The notes: generated by a model not told the origin, from the letters alone. A DNA stretch of 64,000 bases from Szabonella alba (GCF_016765775.1 NZ_JAESVN010000005.1:264636-328635), one strand, 5' to 3'; positions 1 to 9,529 are shown, numbered from the stretch's first letter. Numbers and translations: made by a program.

Positions 1-650
1 GCGTGGCGCATTTCGATGTGGCGCTGCAGGGCGAGGGGCCGGATGAAAACGGCGCGCCCGTCGTGATCGAGGGCTGCACCCTGCCGATGCCCGGCGATCA
101 CAATGTGTCCAACGCCTTGTCGGCGGTGGCCGTCGCGCGGTTTCTGGGCATGAAAAAGGCCGAGATCCGCGAGGCGCTGGCGGGGTTTGCGGGGGTGAAC
201 CGCCGCTTTACCAAGGTCGGTGAGGTCGGCGGCGTGACGATCATCGACGATTACGGTCACCACCCGGTCGAGATTGCCGCTGTCCTGCGGGCGGCCCGGC
301 AGGCCACCAAGGGCCGCGTCATCGCCGTTCACCAGCCGCATCGCTATACCCGGCTGTCCAGCCTGTTCGATGATTTCTGCACCTGTTTCAACGAGGCCGA
401 TGTCGTGGCCATTGCCGAGGTCTATGCCGCAGGCGAGGATCCGATCCCCGGCGCCAGCCGCGATGATCTGGTGGCAGGGCTGATCGCGCATGGCCACCGC
501 CATGCCCGCGCCATATTGAACGAGGATGATCTGGAACGACTGGTGCGCGAACAGGCCCGGCCGGGTGATATGGTGGTCTGTCTCGGCGCGGGGACAATCT
601 CCACCTGGGCCGGGGGCCTGCCCGCCCGCCTGCAGGGGCAGGCCGCATGA
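1..650 (+). CDS. murC: UDP-N-acetylmuramate--L-alanine ligase, C-terminal part (gene cut by window edge)
   Basis: Cytoplasmic ATP-dependent Mur ligase that adds L-alanine to UDP-MurNAc in peptidoglycan precursor synthesis. Only about 215 residues of the roughly 470 usual for the family are inside the window; the reading frame is already open at base 1, so no start is visible. The retained part holds the end of the central ATPase domain ([13 protein letters not shown]) and the C-terminal Rossmann-like domain with the hallmark [10 protein letters not shown] motif and the HQPHRYTR segment. It ends in TGA. In this order murC is normally followed by DUF2484 and murB; the first is here, the second is not. 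Confidence 0.95.
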   Translation, partial: VAHFDVALQGEGPDENGAPVVIEGCTLPMPGDHNVSNALSAVAVARFLGMKKAEIREALAGFAGVNRRFTKVGEVGGVTIIDDYGHHPVEIAAVLRAARQATKGRVIAVHQPHRYTRLSSLFDDFCTCFNEADVVAIAEVYAAGEDPIPGASRDDLVAGLIAHGHRHARAILNEDDLERLVREQARPGDMVVCLGAGTISTWAGGLPARLQGQAA

Positions 651-744
651 CCGGGGCCGCCCCGTCCCGAGCTTTCCGCGCCAGCCAGAGCGCCAGCGTT
701 CCATCCGTTCCCCGCCTGTACCTGCGCGAAGCCGGAGACATCCG

Positions 745-1005
745 ATGCTGACATCCCCCCTGACATTTGCCTTTCTGTGGCTGATCGCGGCAAATGTGAT
801 TGCGATGCTGCCCTCCCGCGATCGTCACTGGCGCGCGGCGGGGGTGCTGATCGTGATCGGCATTCCGATCCTGGGCTGGGTGACCTTGACCGAAGGCCCG
901 GTCTGGGGACTGGTGCTGCTGGCGGGGGCCGCAAGCGTGCTGCGCTGGCCGCTGATCCACCTCTTCCGCAAGGCCAGACGCACCCCCGACGCCCCGGCGG
1001 AGTAG
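745..1005 (+). CDS. DUF2484 family small membrane protein
   Basis: An 86-residue protein of unknown function. It has two to three hydrophobic segments (about residues 3-20, 30-48 and 50-65) and a basic C-terminal tail (FRKARR), so it is probably an inner-membrane protein with the tail in the cytoplasm. Genes of this size and sequence character sit between murC and murB in Rhodobacterales and are catalogued as DUF2484; position after murC supports the call. The ATG was chosen because the hydrophobic part begins immediately after it and it is preceded by a purine-rich GGAGACA stretch. The reading frame is open further upstream, but that stretch looks like non-coding spacer. Confidence 0.8.
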   Translation: MLTSPLTFAFLWLIAANVIAMLPSRDRHWRAAGVLIVIGIPILGWVTLTEGPVWGLVLLAGAASVLRWPLIHLFRKARRTPDAPAE

Positions 1006-1055
1006 GGTTGCGCGGGAAGGGGTGAGCGGCCATTCTGCACAACGGGCAGGGTGGG

Positions 1056-2618
1056 GTGCGGATGGATATTGAGGATATCAAGGACAGGGAAAGCCTTGAG
1101 GCGTGGTTGAAAACCCGCCCGAGAGAGGATGCCGTTGCGATTGCCCATCGCGCGGCGTTAAGGGTGTTTCCTCTCGCAATGAGCGCAAGAGATCAAATGG
1201 CCACTGGCTTTGGTGATTTTGTGTATCTGCGAATACTGTTGACCAATGCGGCGTTGTCGAACGGTCGTTCTCCAGAAATCATGAATTTAGCGGTTCGATT
1301 GAATAAAACAAATGCAGCTTCTTTGGTTGCAAGGGGCTTGCGTTCAAGTCAAGTTCTGATGGCTTTTGACGCGGCACTTCTTTCACTTAGTTTATCTATT
1401 TCTGCCAACAACTTTGCCTACTTGGGGTCTCGTGCTGTTGAAGTGTCTTGGAGTTCGATTGCGAGTGTTTTGGACATGAGTTTGCAGAGCCATTTGAGTC
1501 GGTTTCCTCCCGACGATATGATTGTTCCGGCAATGTCACCGTCCGAACATGAAGTCTTTACAGATTTTTGGGAGGTCGTTCGAGCTGATATTTCAATTGT
1601 CACCGCCACAAACGATGCGCTTCAACTCCCACTCTGGCCCGACACCCCGCCCGACTGGTTCACCCAAGCCGACCATGAAACCCGCGCGATCTGGGCGGAG
1701 AACCCTGAACATTGGGACTTCTGGACCCGCTGGTGGGATGCCACGATTGCCGGAGCCCCGCTGGTTTGGGGCCTTCAACGCGACATTGCGTTGATCCCGG
1801 ATGACGTGTGGAAACAAGGCCCCAGCCCGGTGGCAGAGGCGATCCGCGAAATTGAGGCGCGTCATGCTCTTGAACTGACCGCAAATGGTGAGGCGCTTGT
1901 CGTCAACCCTGAAACCGGCTTTGCACGATTGGTTGCCGAAACCGACCTTCCCGATGACATTGCCACCTATGCCCGCCGCAAGATGAAAACCGCGCTGCGC
2001 CGGTTCGGTCCGGAACTGGACAACCAGTATCGCCCGCTGGAACCCGCCCATGCCCGGCTTCGCGAAACGCTGGAAGATTCCGCCGCGCTTCCTGTCGAAT
2101 TGTTCGACGCCTGCGCCAGTTCGTCGCGCATGGTTGTAATCCTTGTGCGCAATGACGCCGTGCCATCTCCCGAAACCGATGCGCTGATTTCGGAGTATCT
2201 CACCCTGATCCGTGAGGCAGCGGCTGATATTCTGGCGCATGACATAAAGACGCAGGACATTATTACAAGGCGCAATGCCATTCAGGGCAACAATGCCCTA
2301 ATTGAAAATGGAGAAGCGATCCGTTTTACCGCCGATCAGCTTGCAAAAGTCTCCGAAGGCCCTTTGTCCCGCTTGATGCGGCGGGACGCCGAGGTTGCGA
2401 CCGACCCGAAGGCGGATACGGAGAACCGCAAGGACAGCAGCTTCCGACTTGCAGGCCGAATTCTTCGATTCGGAACCTTCGCCGTATCATTTGTCGCTGG
2501 GACCGCACGTACGATAACGTCCATCAAAGAAATCGGGCGCGTCGGAAGTTGGATTATCGCAAGACCCGAGTTCCAGCAGGCGTGGAGCGCCATTCTGCGC
2601 TTTCTCGGATTTGCCTAA
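1056..2618 (+). CDS. Hypothetical protein, about 520 residues, mosaic base composition
   Basis: I do not recognise a characterised family. The protein is soluble and acidic for most of its length, with a conserved-looking tryptophan-rich block around residues 195-250 (WPDTPPDW, WDFWTRWWD, LVWGLQRDI) and a hydrophobic, helix-rich C-terminus (about residues 465-520) that could associate with a membrane. The 5' third (roughly 1140-1605) is clearly AT-richer than its surroundings and uses codons such as TTA, ATA and AAA that the neighbours avoid; the part after 1605 returns to host composition. This suggests horizontal gain or a chimera. The start is GTG at 1056 after a GGGCAGGG stretch, or ATG two codons later. 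It stands where murB is expected and runs tail-to-tail into pyc with 4 bases between stops. Confidence 0.75.
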   Translation: MRMDIEDIKDRESLEAWLKTRPREDAVAIAHRAALRVFPLAMSARDQMATGFGDFVYLRILLTNAALSNGRSPEIMNLAVRLNKTNAASLVARGLRSSQVLMAFDAALLSLSLSISANNFAYLGSRAVEVSWSSIASVLDMSLQSHLSRFPPDDMIVPAMSPSEHEVFTDFWEVVRADISIVTATNDALQLPLWPDTPPDWFTQADHETRAIWAENPEHWDFWTRWWDATIAGAPLVWGLQRDIALIPDDVWKQGPSPVAEAIREIEARHALELTANGEALVVNPETGFARLVAETDLPDDIATYARRKMKTALRRFGPELDNQYRPLEPAHARLRETLEDSAALPVELFDACASSSRMVVILVRNDAVPSPETDALISEYLTLIREAAADILAHDIKTQDIITRRNAIQGNNALIENGEAIRFTADQLAKVSEGPLSRLMRRDAEVATDPKADTENRKDSSFRLAGRILRFGTFAVSFVAGTARTITSIKEIGRVGSWIIARPEFQQAWSAILRFLGFA

Positions 2619-2622
2619 CCCC

Positions 2623-5600
2623 TCACTCCAGTTCCACCAGCAGATCCTTCGCATCCACCTGTGCGCCGGGGGCGATGTGCAGGGCTTTCACCACCGCACT
2701 CCGGTCGGCGTGAAGGCCGGTTTCCATCTTCATCGCCTCGATGGTCAGCAGCAGATCGCCCGCATTGACCTTCTGGCCCACGGTCACCGCAACGCTGGCA
2801 ATTGATCCCGGCATCGGCGCGCCGATATGGGCGGGGTTGCCCTCGGCGGCTTTCGGCTTCACCGCCGCCTTGGCCTTGATCGCGCGGTTGGGCACGCGGA
2901 CAACGCGGGGCTGGCCGTTGAGTTCGAAGAACACTTTGACGTCGCCATCCTCCCCGGTCTCGCTCATCGTCAGCAGGCGCACTTCCAGCGTCTTGCCGGG
3001 GTCGATCTCGGCGGTGATCTCCTCGCCCGGCTCCATCCCGTAGAAAAACGTGCGCGTCGGCAGGGTGCGGACCGGGCCATAGATCCGGTGACGCGCGCGG
3101 TAATCCAGAAAGACCTTGGGATACATCAGATATCCGTTCAGATCCTCGTCATCGACGGTTTCCTCTTCGCCATCCTCGGAGGCCGCCATCAGATCGGCAA
3201 TCAGCTTGGCGCGCACATCCTCAAGATCGACAGGCGGCAGCGACGCCCCTGCGCGGCCGGTCAGCGGGGGCTCATCCTTCAGCACCTTTTTCAGGATGCC
3301 CTCGGGCCAGCCACCATGCGGTTGGCCCAGATTGCCGCGCAGCATGTCCACGACCGAGTCCGGGAACACCACCTCGACCTTCGGGTCCTCGACCTGTGCC
3401 CGGGTCAGGCCCTGTGCCACCATCATCAGCGCCATGTCGCCCACGACCTTCGATGACGGCGTGACCTTGACGATATCGCCGAACATCATGTTCACATCGG
3501 CATAGGCCTGCGCGACCTCATGCCAGCGTTCCTCAAGCCCGAGGCTCCGCGCCTGCGCCTTGAGATTGGTGAACTGGCCGCCGGGCATTTCATGCAGGTA
3601 AACCTCGGAGGCCGGGGCCTGAAGGCCGGATTCGAAGGCCGCATAATGCGCGCGGACGGTTTCCCAGTAATTCGAGATCTCGCGCACCGCGCCGATATCC
3701 AGCCCGGTCTCGCGGTCGGTATGGTCCAGCGCCTCGACGATGGTGCCAAGTGTTGCCTGTGACGTATTGCCCGACAGCGCATCCATTGCGCAATCGACGG
3801 CATCCACGCCCGCCTCGGCCGCCGCAAGGATGGTGGCGCAGGCAATCCCGGCGGTGTCATGGGTGTGGAAATGGATCGGCAGGCCGACCTCATCCTTCAG
3901 CGCCTTGATCAGTTTGCGGGCGGCGGCGGGTTTCAGAAGCCCCGCCATATCCTTCAGCCCCAGCACATGCGCGCCCGCGTCGCGCAGTTCCTTGCCCATG
4001 GCGACATAGTATTTCAGGTCATATTTCGCGCGATCAGGGTTCAGCAGATCGCCGGTATAGCAGATCGTGCCTTCGCAGACCTTGTCGGCCTCGACCACCG
4101 CATCCATGGCGACGCGCATGTTCTCGACCCAGTTGAGGCTGTCGAAGACGCGGAACACATCAACCCCGGTTTCGGCGGCCTGTTTCACGAAGGCCTGCAC
4201 GACATTGTCGGGGTAATTGGTATAGCCCACGCCGTTCGAGGCGCGCAGCAGCATCTGCGTCATCAGGTTCGGCATGGCGGCGCGGATGTCGCGCAGGCGC
4301 TGCCACGGGCATTCCTGCAGGAACCGGTAGGCCACGTCAAAGGTGGCCCCGCCCCAGCATTCGACGCTGAAAAGTTGCGACAGATTGGCCGAATAGGCGG
4401 GTGCAACGCGGATCATGTCGATGGACCGCATCCGGGTGGCCAGCAGCGACTGATGCCCGTCGCGCATCGTGGTGTCGGTGATCAGCAGTTTCGTCTGCGC
4501 GCGCATCCAGTCGGCCACCGCCTGCGGGCCTTTCTGTTCCAGCAGATTGCGGGTGCCCATCGGCGGTTCCGCCCGGCATTCGGGCGGTTTCGGCAAACGC
4601 GCCTCGGCCGGGGGCAGGGGGCGGCCGGCGGTTTCGGGATGCCCGTTCACGGTGATATCCGCGACATAGGTCAGGATCTTGGTCGCCCGGTCGCGGCGCT
4701 TCTTGAAATTGAACAGATCCGGCGTCGTGTCGATGAATTTCGTCGTATAGGTGTTGTCGAGGAAGGTCGGGTGCTTCAGCAGGTTCTCGACAAAGGCGAT
4801 ATTGGTGCTGACCCCACGGATGCGGAATTCCCGCAAGGCGCGGTCCATCCGGGCAATCGCCTTTTCGGGCGTCTGCGCCCATGCCGTGACCTTGACCAGC
4901 AGACTGTCGTAATAGCGCGTGATGACGCCACCCGCATAGGCGGTGCCGCCATCCAGTCGGATGCCCATGCCGGTCGCCGAACGATAGGCGGTCAGGCGGC
5001 CATAATCGGGAATGAAATTGTTTTGCGGATCCTCGGTCGTCACGCGGCATTGCAGCGCATGGCCGGATAGGGTGATATCTTCCTGCCGGTCAACGCCCGT
5101 CGCCTCGGCCAGTGTCTTGCCTTCGGCGATGCGGATCTGGGCCTGCACGATGTCGATGCCGGTGACTTCCTCGGTCACCGTATGTTCGACCTGCACGCGG
5201 GGATTGACCTCGATGAAATAGAATTTGTCGTCATCCATATCCATCAGGAATTCGACAGTGCCCGCGCATTCGTAATTCACATGGGCGCAGATCTTGCGGC
5301 CCAGTTCGCAGATTTCCGTGCGCTGTGCGTCAGTCAGGTAGGGGGCGGGGGCGCGTTCCACGACCTTCTGGTTGCGGCGCTGGACCGAGCAGTCGCGTTC
5401 ATAAAGATGGTAGATCTGGCCGTGCTTGTCGCCCAGGATCTGCACCTCGACATGGCGGGCGCGCAGGATCATCTTTTCCAGATAGCCCTCGCCATTGCCA
5501 AAGGCGGCTTCGGCCTCGCGCCGGCCCTCGCGCACCTTGTCGGCCAGTTCCGCCTCGGACTGGATCGGGCGCATGCCGCGCCCGCCGCCGCCCCAGCTTG

Positions 5601-6084
5601 CCTTGAGCATCAGCGGATAGCCGACTTTCTCCGCCTCGGCCTTGATCGCCTCCATGTCATCGCCCAGAACCTCGGTCGCGGGGATCACCGGGACACCGGC
5701 CTCGATCGCCACCCGCCGGGCCGATGCCTTGTCGCCAAGCGCGCGCATGGTTTCGGCGCGCGGACCGATGAAGGTAATGCCCGCCGCGTCGCAGGCCTCG
5801 ACGAAATCGGGGTTTTCCGACAGAAGACCATAGCCGGGATGGATGGCATCCGCGCCCGCCATCTTGGCGACGCGGATGATCTCGGGGATCGACAGATAGG
5901 CGCCGACCGGCGACAGGCCCTCACCGATGCGATACGCCTCATCCGCCTTGAAACGGTGAAGGGACAGCTTGTCCTCCTCGGCATAGACCGCGACGGTTTT
6001 CTTGCCCATCTCATTGGCGGCGCGCATGACGCGGATGGCGATCTCGCCCCGGTTCGCGACAAGGATCTTGCGGAATTCCGCCAT
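2623..6084 (-). CDS. pyc: Pyruvate carboxylase
   Basis: Biotin-dependent anaplerotic enzyme converting pyruvate, bicarbonate and ATP to oxaloacetate. At 1153 residues it is the full single-chain type. Order of domains: biotin carboxylase (about 1-460; KILVANRGEIA, glycine loop SWGGGGRGM, ERDCSVQRRNQK, EVNPRVQVEHTVTE), carboxyltransferase (about 530-820; ITDTTMRDGHQS, the metal-site HFHTHD), the PYC_OADA linker region, and a C-terminal biotinyl domain (about 1085-1153) with the biotin-accepting lysine in EAMKMETG. The ATG is preceded by GGGGGAG. No partner subunit is needed. It is monocistronic on the minus strand. Confidence 0.97.
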   Translation of the reverse strand: MAEFRKILVANRGEIAIRVMRAANEMGKKTVAVYAEEDKLSLHRFKADEAYRIGEGLSPVGAYLSIPEIIRVAKMAGADAIHPGYGLLSENPDFVEACDAAGITFIGPRAETMRALGDKASARRVAIEAGVPVIPATEVLGDDMEAIKAEAEKVGYPLMLKASWGGGGRGMRPIQSEAELADKVREGRREAEAAFGNGEGYLEKMILRARHVEVQILGDKHGQIYHLYERDCSVQRRNQKVVERAPAPYLTDAQRTEICELGRKICAHVNYECAGTVEFLMDMDDDKFYFIEVNPRVQVEHTVTEEVTGIDIVQAQIRIAEGKTLAEATGVDRQEDITLSGHALQCRVTTEDPQNNFIPDYGRLTAYRSATGMGIRLDGGTAYAGGVITRYYDSLLVKVTAWAQTPEKAIARMDRALREFRIRGVSTNIAFVENLLKHPTFLDNTYTTKFIDTTPDLFNFKKRRDRATKILTYVADITVNGHPETAGRPLPPAEARLPKPPECRAEPPMGTRNLLEQKGPQAVADWMRAQTKLLITDTTMRDGHQSLLATRMRSIDMIRVAPAYSANLSQLFSVECWGGATFDVAYRFLQECPWQRLRDIRAAMPNLMTQMLLRASNGVGYTNYPDNVVQAFVKQAAETGVDVFRVFDSLNWVENMRVAMDAVVEADKVCEGTICYTGDLLNPDRAKYDLKYYVAMGKELRDAGAHVLGLKDMAGLLKPAAARKLIKALKDEVGLPIHFHTHDTAGIACATILAAAEAGVDAVDCAMDALSGNTSQATLGTIVEALDHTDRETGLDIGAVREISNYWETVRAHYAAFESGLQAPASEVYLHEMPGGQFTNLKAQARSLGLEERWHEVAQAYADVNMMFGDIVKVTPSSKVVGDMALMMVAQGLTRAQVEDPKVEVVFPDSVVDMLRGNLGQPHGGWPEGILKKVLKDEPPLTGRAGASLPPVDLEDVRAKLIADLMAASEDGEEETVDDEDLNGYLMYPKVFLDYRARHRIYGPVRTLPTRTFFYGMEPGEEITAEIDPGKTLEVRLLTMSETGEDGDVKVFFELNGQPRVVRVPNRAIKAKAAVKPKAAEGNPAHIGAPMPGSIASVAVTVGQKVNAGDLLLTIEAMKMETGLHADRSAVVKALHIAPGAQVDAKDLLVELE

Positions 6085-6182
6085 GGTCTGCTCTCCCCCT
6101 CATAAGTCCGATGGGGTCACTCTAGTTACGCTGCAACGCAGCGCAATCCCTGTGGTGAAAGAATTGTGAACGGGTCCGTGTA

Positions 6183-6250
6183 GGGGGGGTGCTGCCCCCC
6201 TCTTTGGCTGCGCCAAATTCACCCCCCGGGATATTTGGGACAGAAAAAGG
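6183..6250 (+). repeat. Modular intergenic repeat, copy 1
   Basis: The 305-base gap between pyc and uvrD contains a G6/C6 hairpin (6183-6200), a second hairpin TTTGGC-TGC-GCCAAA (6203-6217) and then a core running CCCCCGGGATATTTGG followed by GACAGAAAAAG (6221-6250). The same three-part layout recurs twice downstream of glyS, once in each orientation. No gene is visible elsewhere in the gap; the divergent promoters of pyc and uvrD must lie here but I cannot pin them. Confidence 0.7.
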
Positions 6251-6389
6251 CAGGGTGAGGGAAGAGAGGCGACGAGCGGCTGCGCGGGGGCGCGGCGGTT
6301 GCAGGCGCGGCGGTTGCAAAGGTGAAAAAGATGTGAACATTAAGGGAACAGCGCTTTTCCCCGCGCTGCCTTCTTCCTATAGTCTGGTC

Positions 6390-8723
6390 ATGAGTCCCAC
6401 CGACACCCCCCCGATCCCGCTGAGCCAGCGCGCCATGATGGCGCGGCCCGCCCCCTATCTGGACGATCTGAACCCCGCGCAGCGCGCGGCGGTCGAGGTG
6501 CTTGACGGGCCGGTGCTGGTGCTGGCGGGGGCAGGGACAGGCAAGACCAAGGCGCTGACCACGCGGATTGCGCATTTGCTGGCGATGAACAAGGCGCGGC
6601 CCAATGAAATTCTGGCCGTGACCTTCACCAACAAGGCCGCGCGGGAAATGAAGAACCGCGTCGGCCGTCTGACCGGGGATGTGGCCGAGGGGATGAAATG
6701 GCTGGGCACGTTCCACTCCATTTCGGTCAAGATCCTGCGGCGGCACGCCGAACTGGCGGGGCTGAAATCGAATTTCACCATTCTGGACACGGACGACCAG
6801 ATCCGCCTGCTGAAACAACTGATCGCGGCGGCGAATATCGACGACAAACGCTGGCCCGCGCGGATGCTGGCGGGGTTGATCGACGCCTGGAAGAACCGCG
6901 CCTGGACCCCGTCCAAGGTGCCGTCCTCCGAGGCGTCGGCCTATGATAATCGCGGCACCGAGCTTTATGCCGCCTATCAGGACCGGCTGCGCAGCCTGAA
7001 TGCCGTCGATTTCGGCGATCTGCTTTTGCATGTGGTGACGATCTTTCAGGCCCATCCCGATATTCTGGCGCAATATCAGCGCTGGTTCCGCTATATCCTT
7101 GTCGATGAGTATCAGGATACCAACGTGGCGCAGTATCTGTGGCTGCGGCTTCTGGCGCAGGGGCATCGCAACATCTGTTGCGTGGGCGATGACGATCAGT
7201 CGATCTATGGCTGGCGCGGTGCAGAAGTGGGCAATATCCTGCGGTTCGAGAAGGATTTTCCGGGGGCGGAGGTCATCCGGCTGGAACAGAATTACCGGTC
7301 TACCCCGCATATCCTTGCCGCAGCCTCGGGTGTGATTGCTGCCAATTCCGGGCGTCTGGGCAAGGAATTGTGGACCGAGGTGGAGGAGGGGGAGAAGGTC
7401 CGCCTGATCGGCCATTGGGACGGTGAGGAAGAGGCCCGCTGGATCGGCGAGGAGATCGAGGCGCTGCAACGCGGCACGCGCGGGCTTGGCCCCGTATCCG
7501 CCGATGGCATGGCGATCCTCGTGCGGGCCAGCCATCAGATGCGCGCGTTTGAGGACCGGTTTCTGACCATCGGCCTGCCCTATCGGGTGATCGGCGGCCC
7601 CCGGTTTTATGAACGGCTGGAGATCCGCGACGCGATGGCCTATTTCCGCCTTGCCGTCAGCCCTGCCGATGATCTGGCCTTTGAGCGCGTGGTGAACACC
7701 CCCAAACGGGGCCTTGGCGACAAGGCGCAATCGGAAATCCAGCGCGCCGCGCGCGCCTCGGGTGTCAACCTGCTGGAAGGTGCGCGGGACTTGCTGGCCG
7801 AGGGGGGGATCGGCGGCAAGGGGGCCGGACAGTTGCGGGCCTTCGTCGCAGGCGTTGACCGCTGGCATGAGGCGGTGCAGGCGGGGGCCGATCACATCCG
7901 GCTGGCCGAGACGATCCTTGAGGAATCCGGCTACACCGCCATGTGGCAGAATGACAAGACCCCCGAGGCACCCGGGCGTCTGGAAAACCTCAAGGAACTG
8001 GTCAAGGCGCTGGAGCAGTTCGAGAATCTGCAAGGGTTTCTGGAACATGTCAGCCTGATCATGGAGAACGAGACCGAGGAATCCGCCCCCAAAGTGTCCA
8101 TCATGACGCTGCATGCGGCCAAGGGGCTGGAATTTCCGGCAGTGTTTCTGCCGGGATGGGAGGAGGGGTTGTTCCCCAGCCAGCGCAGCATGGACGAGAG
8201 CGGCAAGAAGGGGTTGGAGGAGGAGCGCCGCCTTGCCTATGTCGGCATCACGCGGGCCGAGGAGATCTGCACGATTTCCTTTGCGGCCAACCGCCGGGTT
8301 TACGGCCAGTGGCAAAGCCAGCTTCCGTCGCGTTTCATCGACGAGTTGCCCGAGGCGCATGTCGAGGTGCTGACGCCGCCGGGTCTTTATGGCGGCGGCT
8401 TCGGCGCGGCGGCCCCGGCGCAGGTCGAGGCGCGGGCGGTCAAGGCGGATGTCTACAATTCGCCCGGCTGGCGGCGGATGCAGGCGCAATCGGCGGCGCG
8501 GCCCATGGCGCAGCCGCGCGAGGCCCGCAATCAGGTGATCGACCTTGCCGCCGTGTCGCGTTTCGTGACGGGGGACAGGGTGTTTCACCAGAAATTCGGC
8601 TATGGCGACATCACCGGAATCGAAGGCGACAAGCTGCAGATTTCCTTTGACCGCGCCGGGGTCAAGCATGTGGTCGCGGGCTTTGTCATGCCTGCGGATC
8701 AGGCGCAGGATGTGCCCTTCTGA
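6390..8723 (+). CDS. uvrD: UvrD/PcrA-type superfamily 1 ATP-dependent 3'-5' DNA helicase
   Basis: Unwinds DNA in excision and mismatch repair and clears stalled RNA polymerase. With 777 residues it matches PcrA/UvrD. Visible helicase motifs in order: Q motif (LNPAQRAAV), Walker A (GAGTGKT), Ia (TFTNKAAREM), II (DEYQDTN), III (GDDDQSIYGWRGA), IV (EQNYRS), V (TLHAAKGLEF) and VI (YVGITRAEE). The last 50 residues (GDRVFHQKFGYGDITGIEGDKLQI) form the Tudor-like domain that in PcrA/UvrD binds RNA polymerase. The ATG giving MSPTDTPP was chosen because the open frame further upstream runs through the intergenic repeat. Confidence 0.95.
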   Translation: MSPTDTPPIPLSQRAMMARPAPYLDDLNPAQRAAVEVLDGPVLVLAGAGTGKTKALTTRIAHLLAMNKARPNEILAVTFTNKAAREMKNRVGRLTGDVAEGMKWLGTFHSISVKILRRHAELAGLKSNFTILDTDDQIRLLKQLIAAANIDDKRWPARMLAGLIDAWKNRAWTPSKVPSSEASAYDNRGTELYAAYQDRLRSLNAVDFGDLLLHVVTIFQAHPDILAQYQRWFRYILVDEYQDTNVAQYLWLRLLAQGHRNICCVGDDDQSIYGWRGAEVGNILRFEKDFPGAEVIRLEQNYRSTPHILAAASGVIAANSGRLGKELWTEVEEGEKVRLIGHWDGEEEARWIGEEIEALQRGTRGLGPVSADGMAILVRASHQMRAFEDRFLTIGLPYRVIGGPRFYERLEIRDAMAYFRLAVSPADDLAFERVVNTPKRGLGDKAQSEIQRAARASGVNLLEGARDLLAEGGIGGKGAGQLRAFVAGVDRWHEAVQAGADHIRLAETILEESGYTAMWQNDKTPEAPGRLENLKELVKALEQFENLQGFLEHVSLIMENETEESAPKVSIMTLHAAKGLEFPAVFLPGWEEGLFPSQRSMDESGKKGLEEERRLAYVGITRAEEICTISFAANRRVYGQWQSQLPSRFIDELPEAHVEVLTPPGLYGGGFGAAAPAQVEARAVKADVYNSPGWRRMQAQSAARPMAQPREARNQVIDLAAVSRFVTGDRVFHQKFGYGDITGIEGDKLQISFDRAGVKHVVAGFVMPADQAQDVPF

Positions 8724-8853
8724 TCCTGCACCGGCGCCGGGATCAGACCTGATGCTTCTGCGCCGGATCTTTCCCTTGTCGCCCCGCCACGAATCGGCAA
8801 CCCTGTCGCCCAAGGCGTGGGCGGTCCGCGCTGATGGTGAAAGGTTTTCTGTT

Positions 8854-9306
8854 ATGTCGCTTCTCAACAACCTTGTCTCGGCATTGACCGGCGGATCAGG
8901 CAATGCGGGTGGAATGGGTCAGATCGCGCAGATCGCGATGCAGAATCCGCAATTGATGCAGGTGGCGGCATCCATGCTGTCGGCCGGCAACAAACATGGC
9001 GGGCTGGCAGGGATGCTGGCGAAGTTTCAGCAGGCCGGCATGGGCGAGGTGGCGCAAAGCTGGGTCGGGTCGGGCGCGAACCAGCCGGTGGCGCCATCGC
9101 AGATTGAACAGGTGTTCGGTACGGCGGGAATGGACCGGATTGCCGCCAAGGCCGGGGTTGCGCGGGACGACGCACCCGGATTGCTGGCGCAGATCCTGCC
9201 GGTTCTGGTGGATCAGATGACCCCAAAGGGCGCCGCGCCCCAGCAGGCCCCGGCCAATGCGGATGCATTGCTGGGCATGCTGGGTGGTTTGCTGGGCAAG
9301 CGATAA
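8854..9306 (+). CDS. YidB-like (DUF937) protein
   Basis: A 150-residue protein of unknown function resembling the YidB/DUF937 family: an alanine/glycine/methionine-rich helical protein ending in a conserved LLGMLGGLLGKR block. Residues 85-125 (IEQVFGTAGMDRIAAKAGV..APGLLAQILPVLVDQMTP) are the family's most recognisable segment. No signal peptide or membrane helix is evident. The ATG is preceded by GGTGAAAGG at good spacing. It follows uvrD in the same direction, 130 bases downstream, with no clear terminator between them. Confidence 0.8.
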   Translation: MSLLNNLVSALTGGSGNAGGMGQIAQIAMQNPQLMQVAASMLSAGNKHGGLAGMLAKFQQAGMGEVAQSWVGSGANQPVAPSQIEQVFGTAGMDRIAAKAGVARDDAPGLLAQILPVLVDQMTPKGAAPQQAPANADALLGMLGGLLGKR

Positions 9307-9384
9307 CCCCTTGGCGGGGCGGTGCGGCGTGATGAAGCGCCGCTCCGCTTCCCTTGACCTTGGCTCCCTTGGCCTTGCGCCCTC

Positions 9385-9413
9385 TTGACCTTGCATCAGC
9401 GCGGGCGTAATCG
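9385..9413 (+). promoter_or_regulatory. Promoter of the metZ riboswitch transcript
   Basis: TTGACC and TAATCG lie exactly 17 bases apart. The predicted transcription start, about 7 bases after the -10 box, falls on the first base pair of the SAM-II aptamer, so the mRNA would begin with the riboswitch. This is inferred from sequence only. Confidence 0.55.
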
Positions 9414-9418
9414 GTTTT

Positions 9419-9473
9419 CGTGGCGATTTGTTCTCCGGATTGCGGGCCACGTTAAACATTCCGCTAAACAGGA
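9419..9473 (+). ncRNA. SAM-II riboswitch (metA-type)
   Basis: The leader reads CGTGGCGATTTG, then a variable loop, GCCACGTTAAAC, then CGCTAAA and AGGAGC. These are the conserved blocks of the SAM-II class: a P1 stem CGTGGC/GCCACG, the GATTTG loop strand and the downstream AACA..GCTAAA..GGAGC pseudoknot strand. SAM-II aptamers occur in alphaproteobacterial leaders of metA, metZ and related genes and turn expression off when S-adenosylmethionine is high. In this class the 3' pseudoknot strand commonly includes the Shine-Dalgarno region. Here the start codon lies about 55 bases further on, so the mode of control is less obvious. Confidence 0.92.
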
Positions 9474-9529
9474 GCCCGGACCAACCGGTGCCCCTGTCCG
9501 ATATCCGGGGCTGAAACTGGGGGTCCGAC

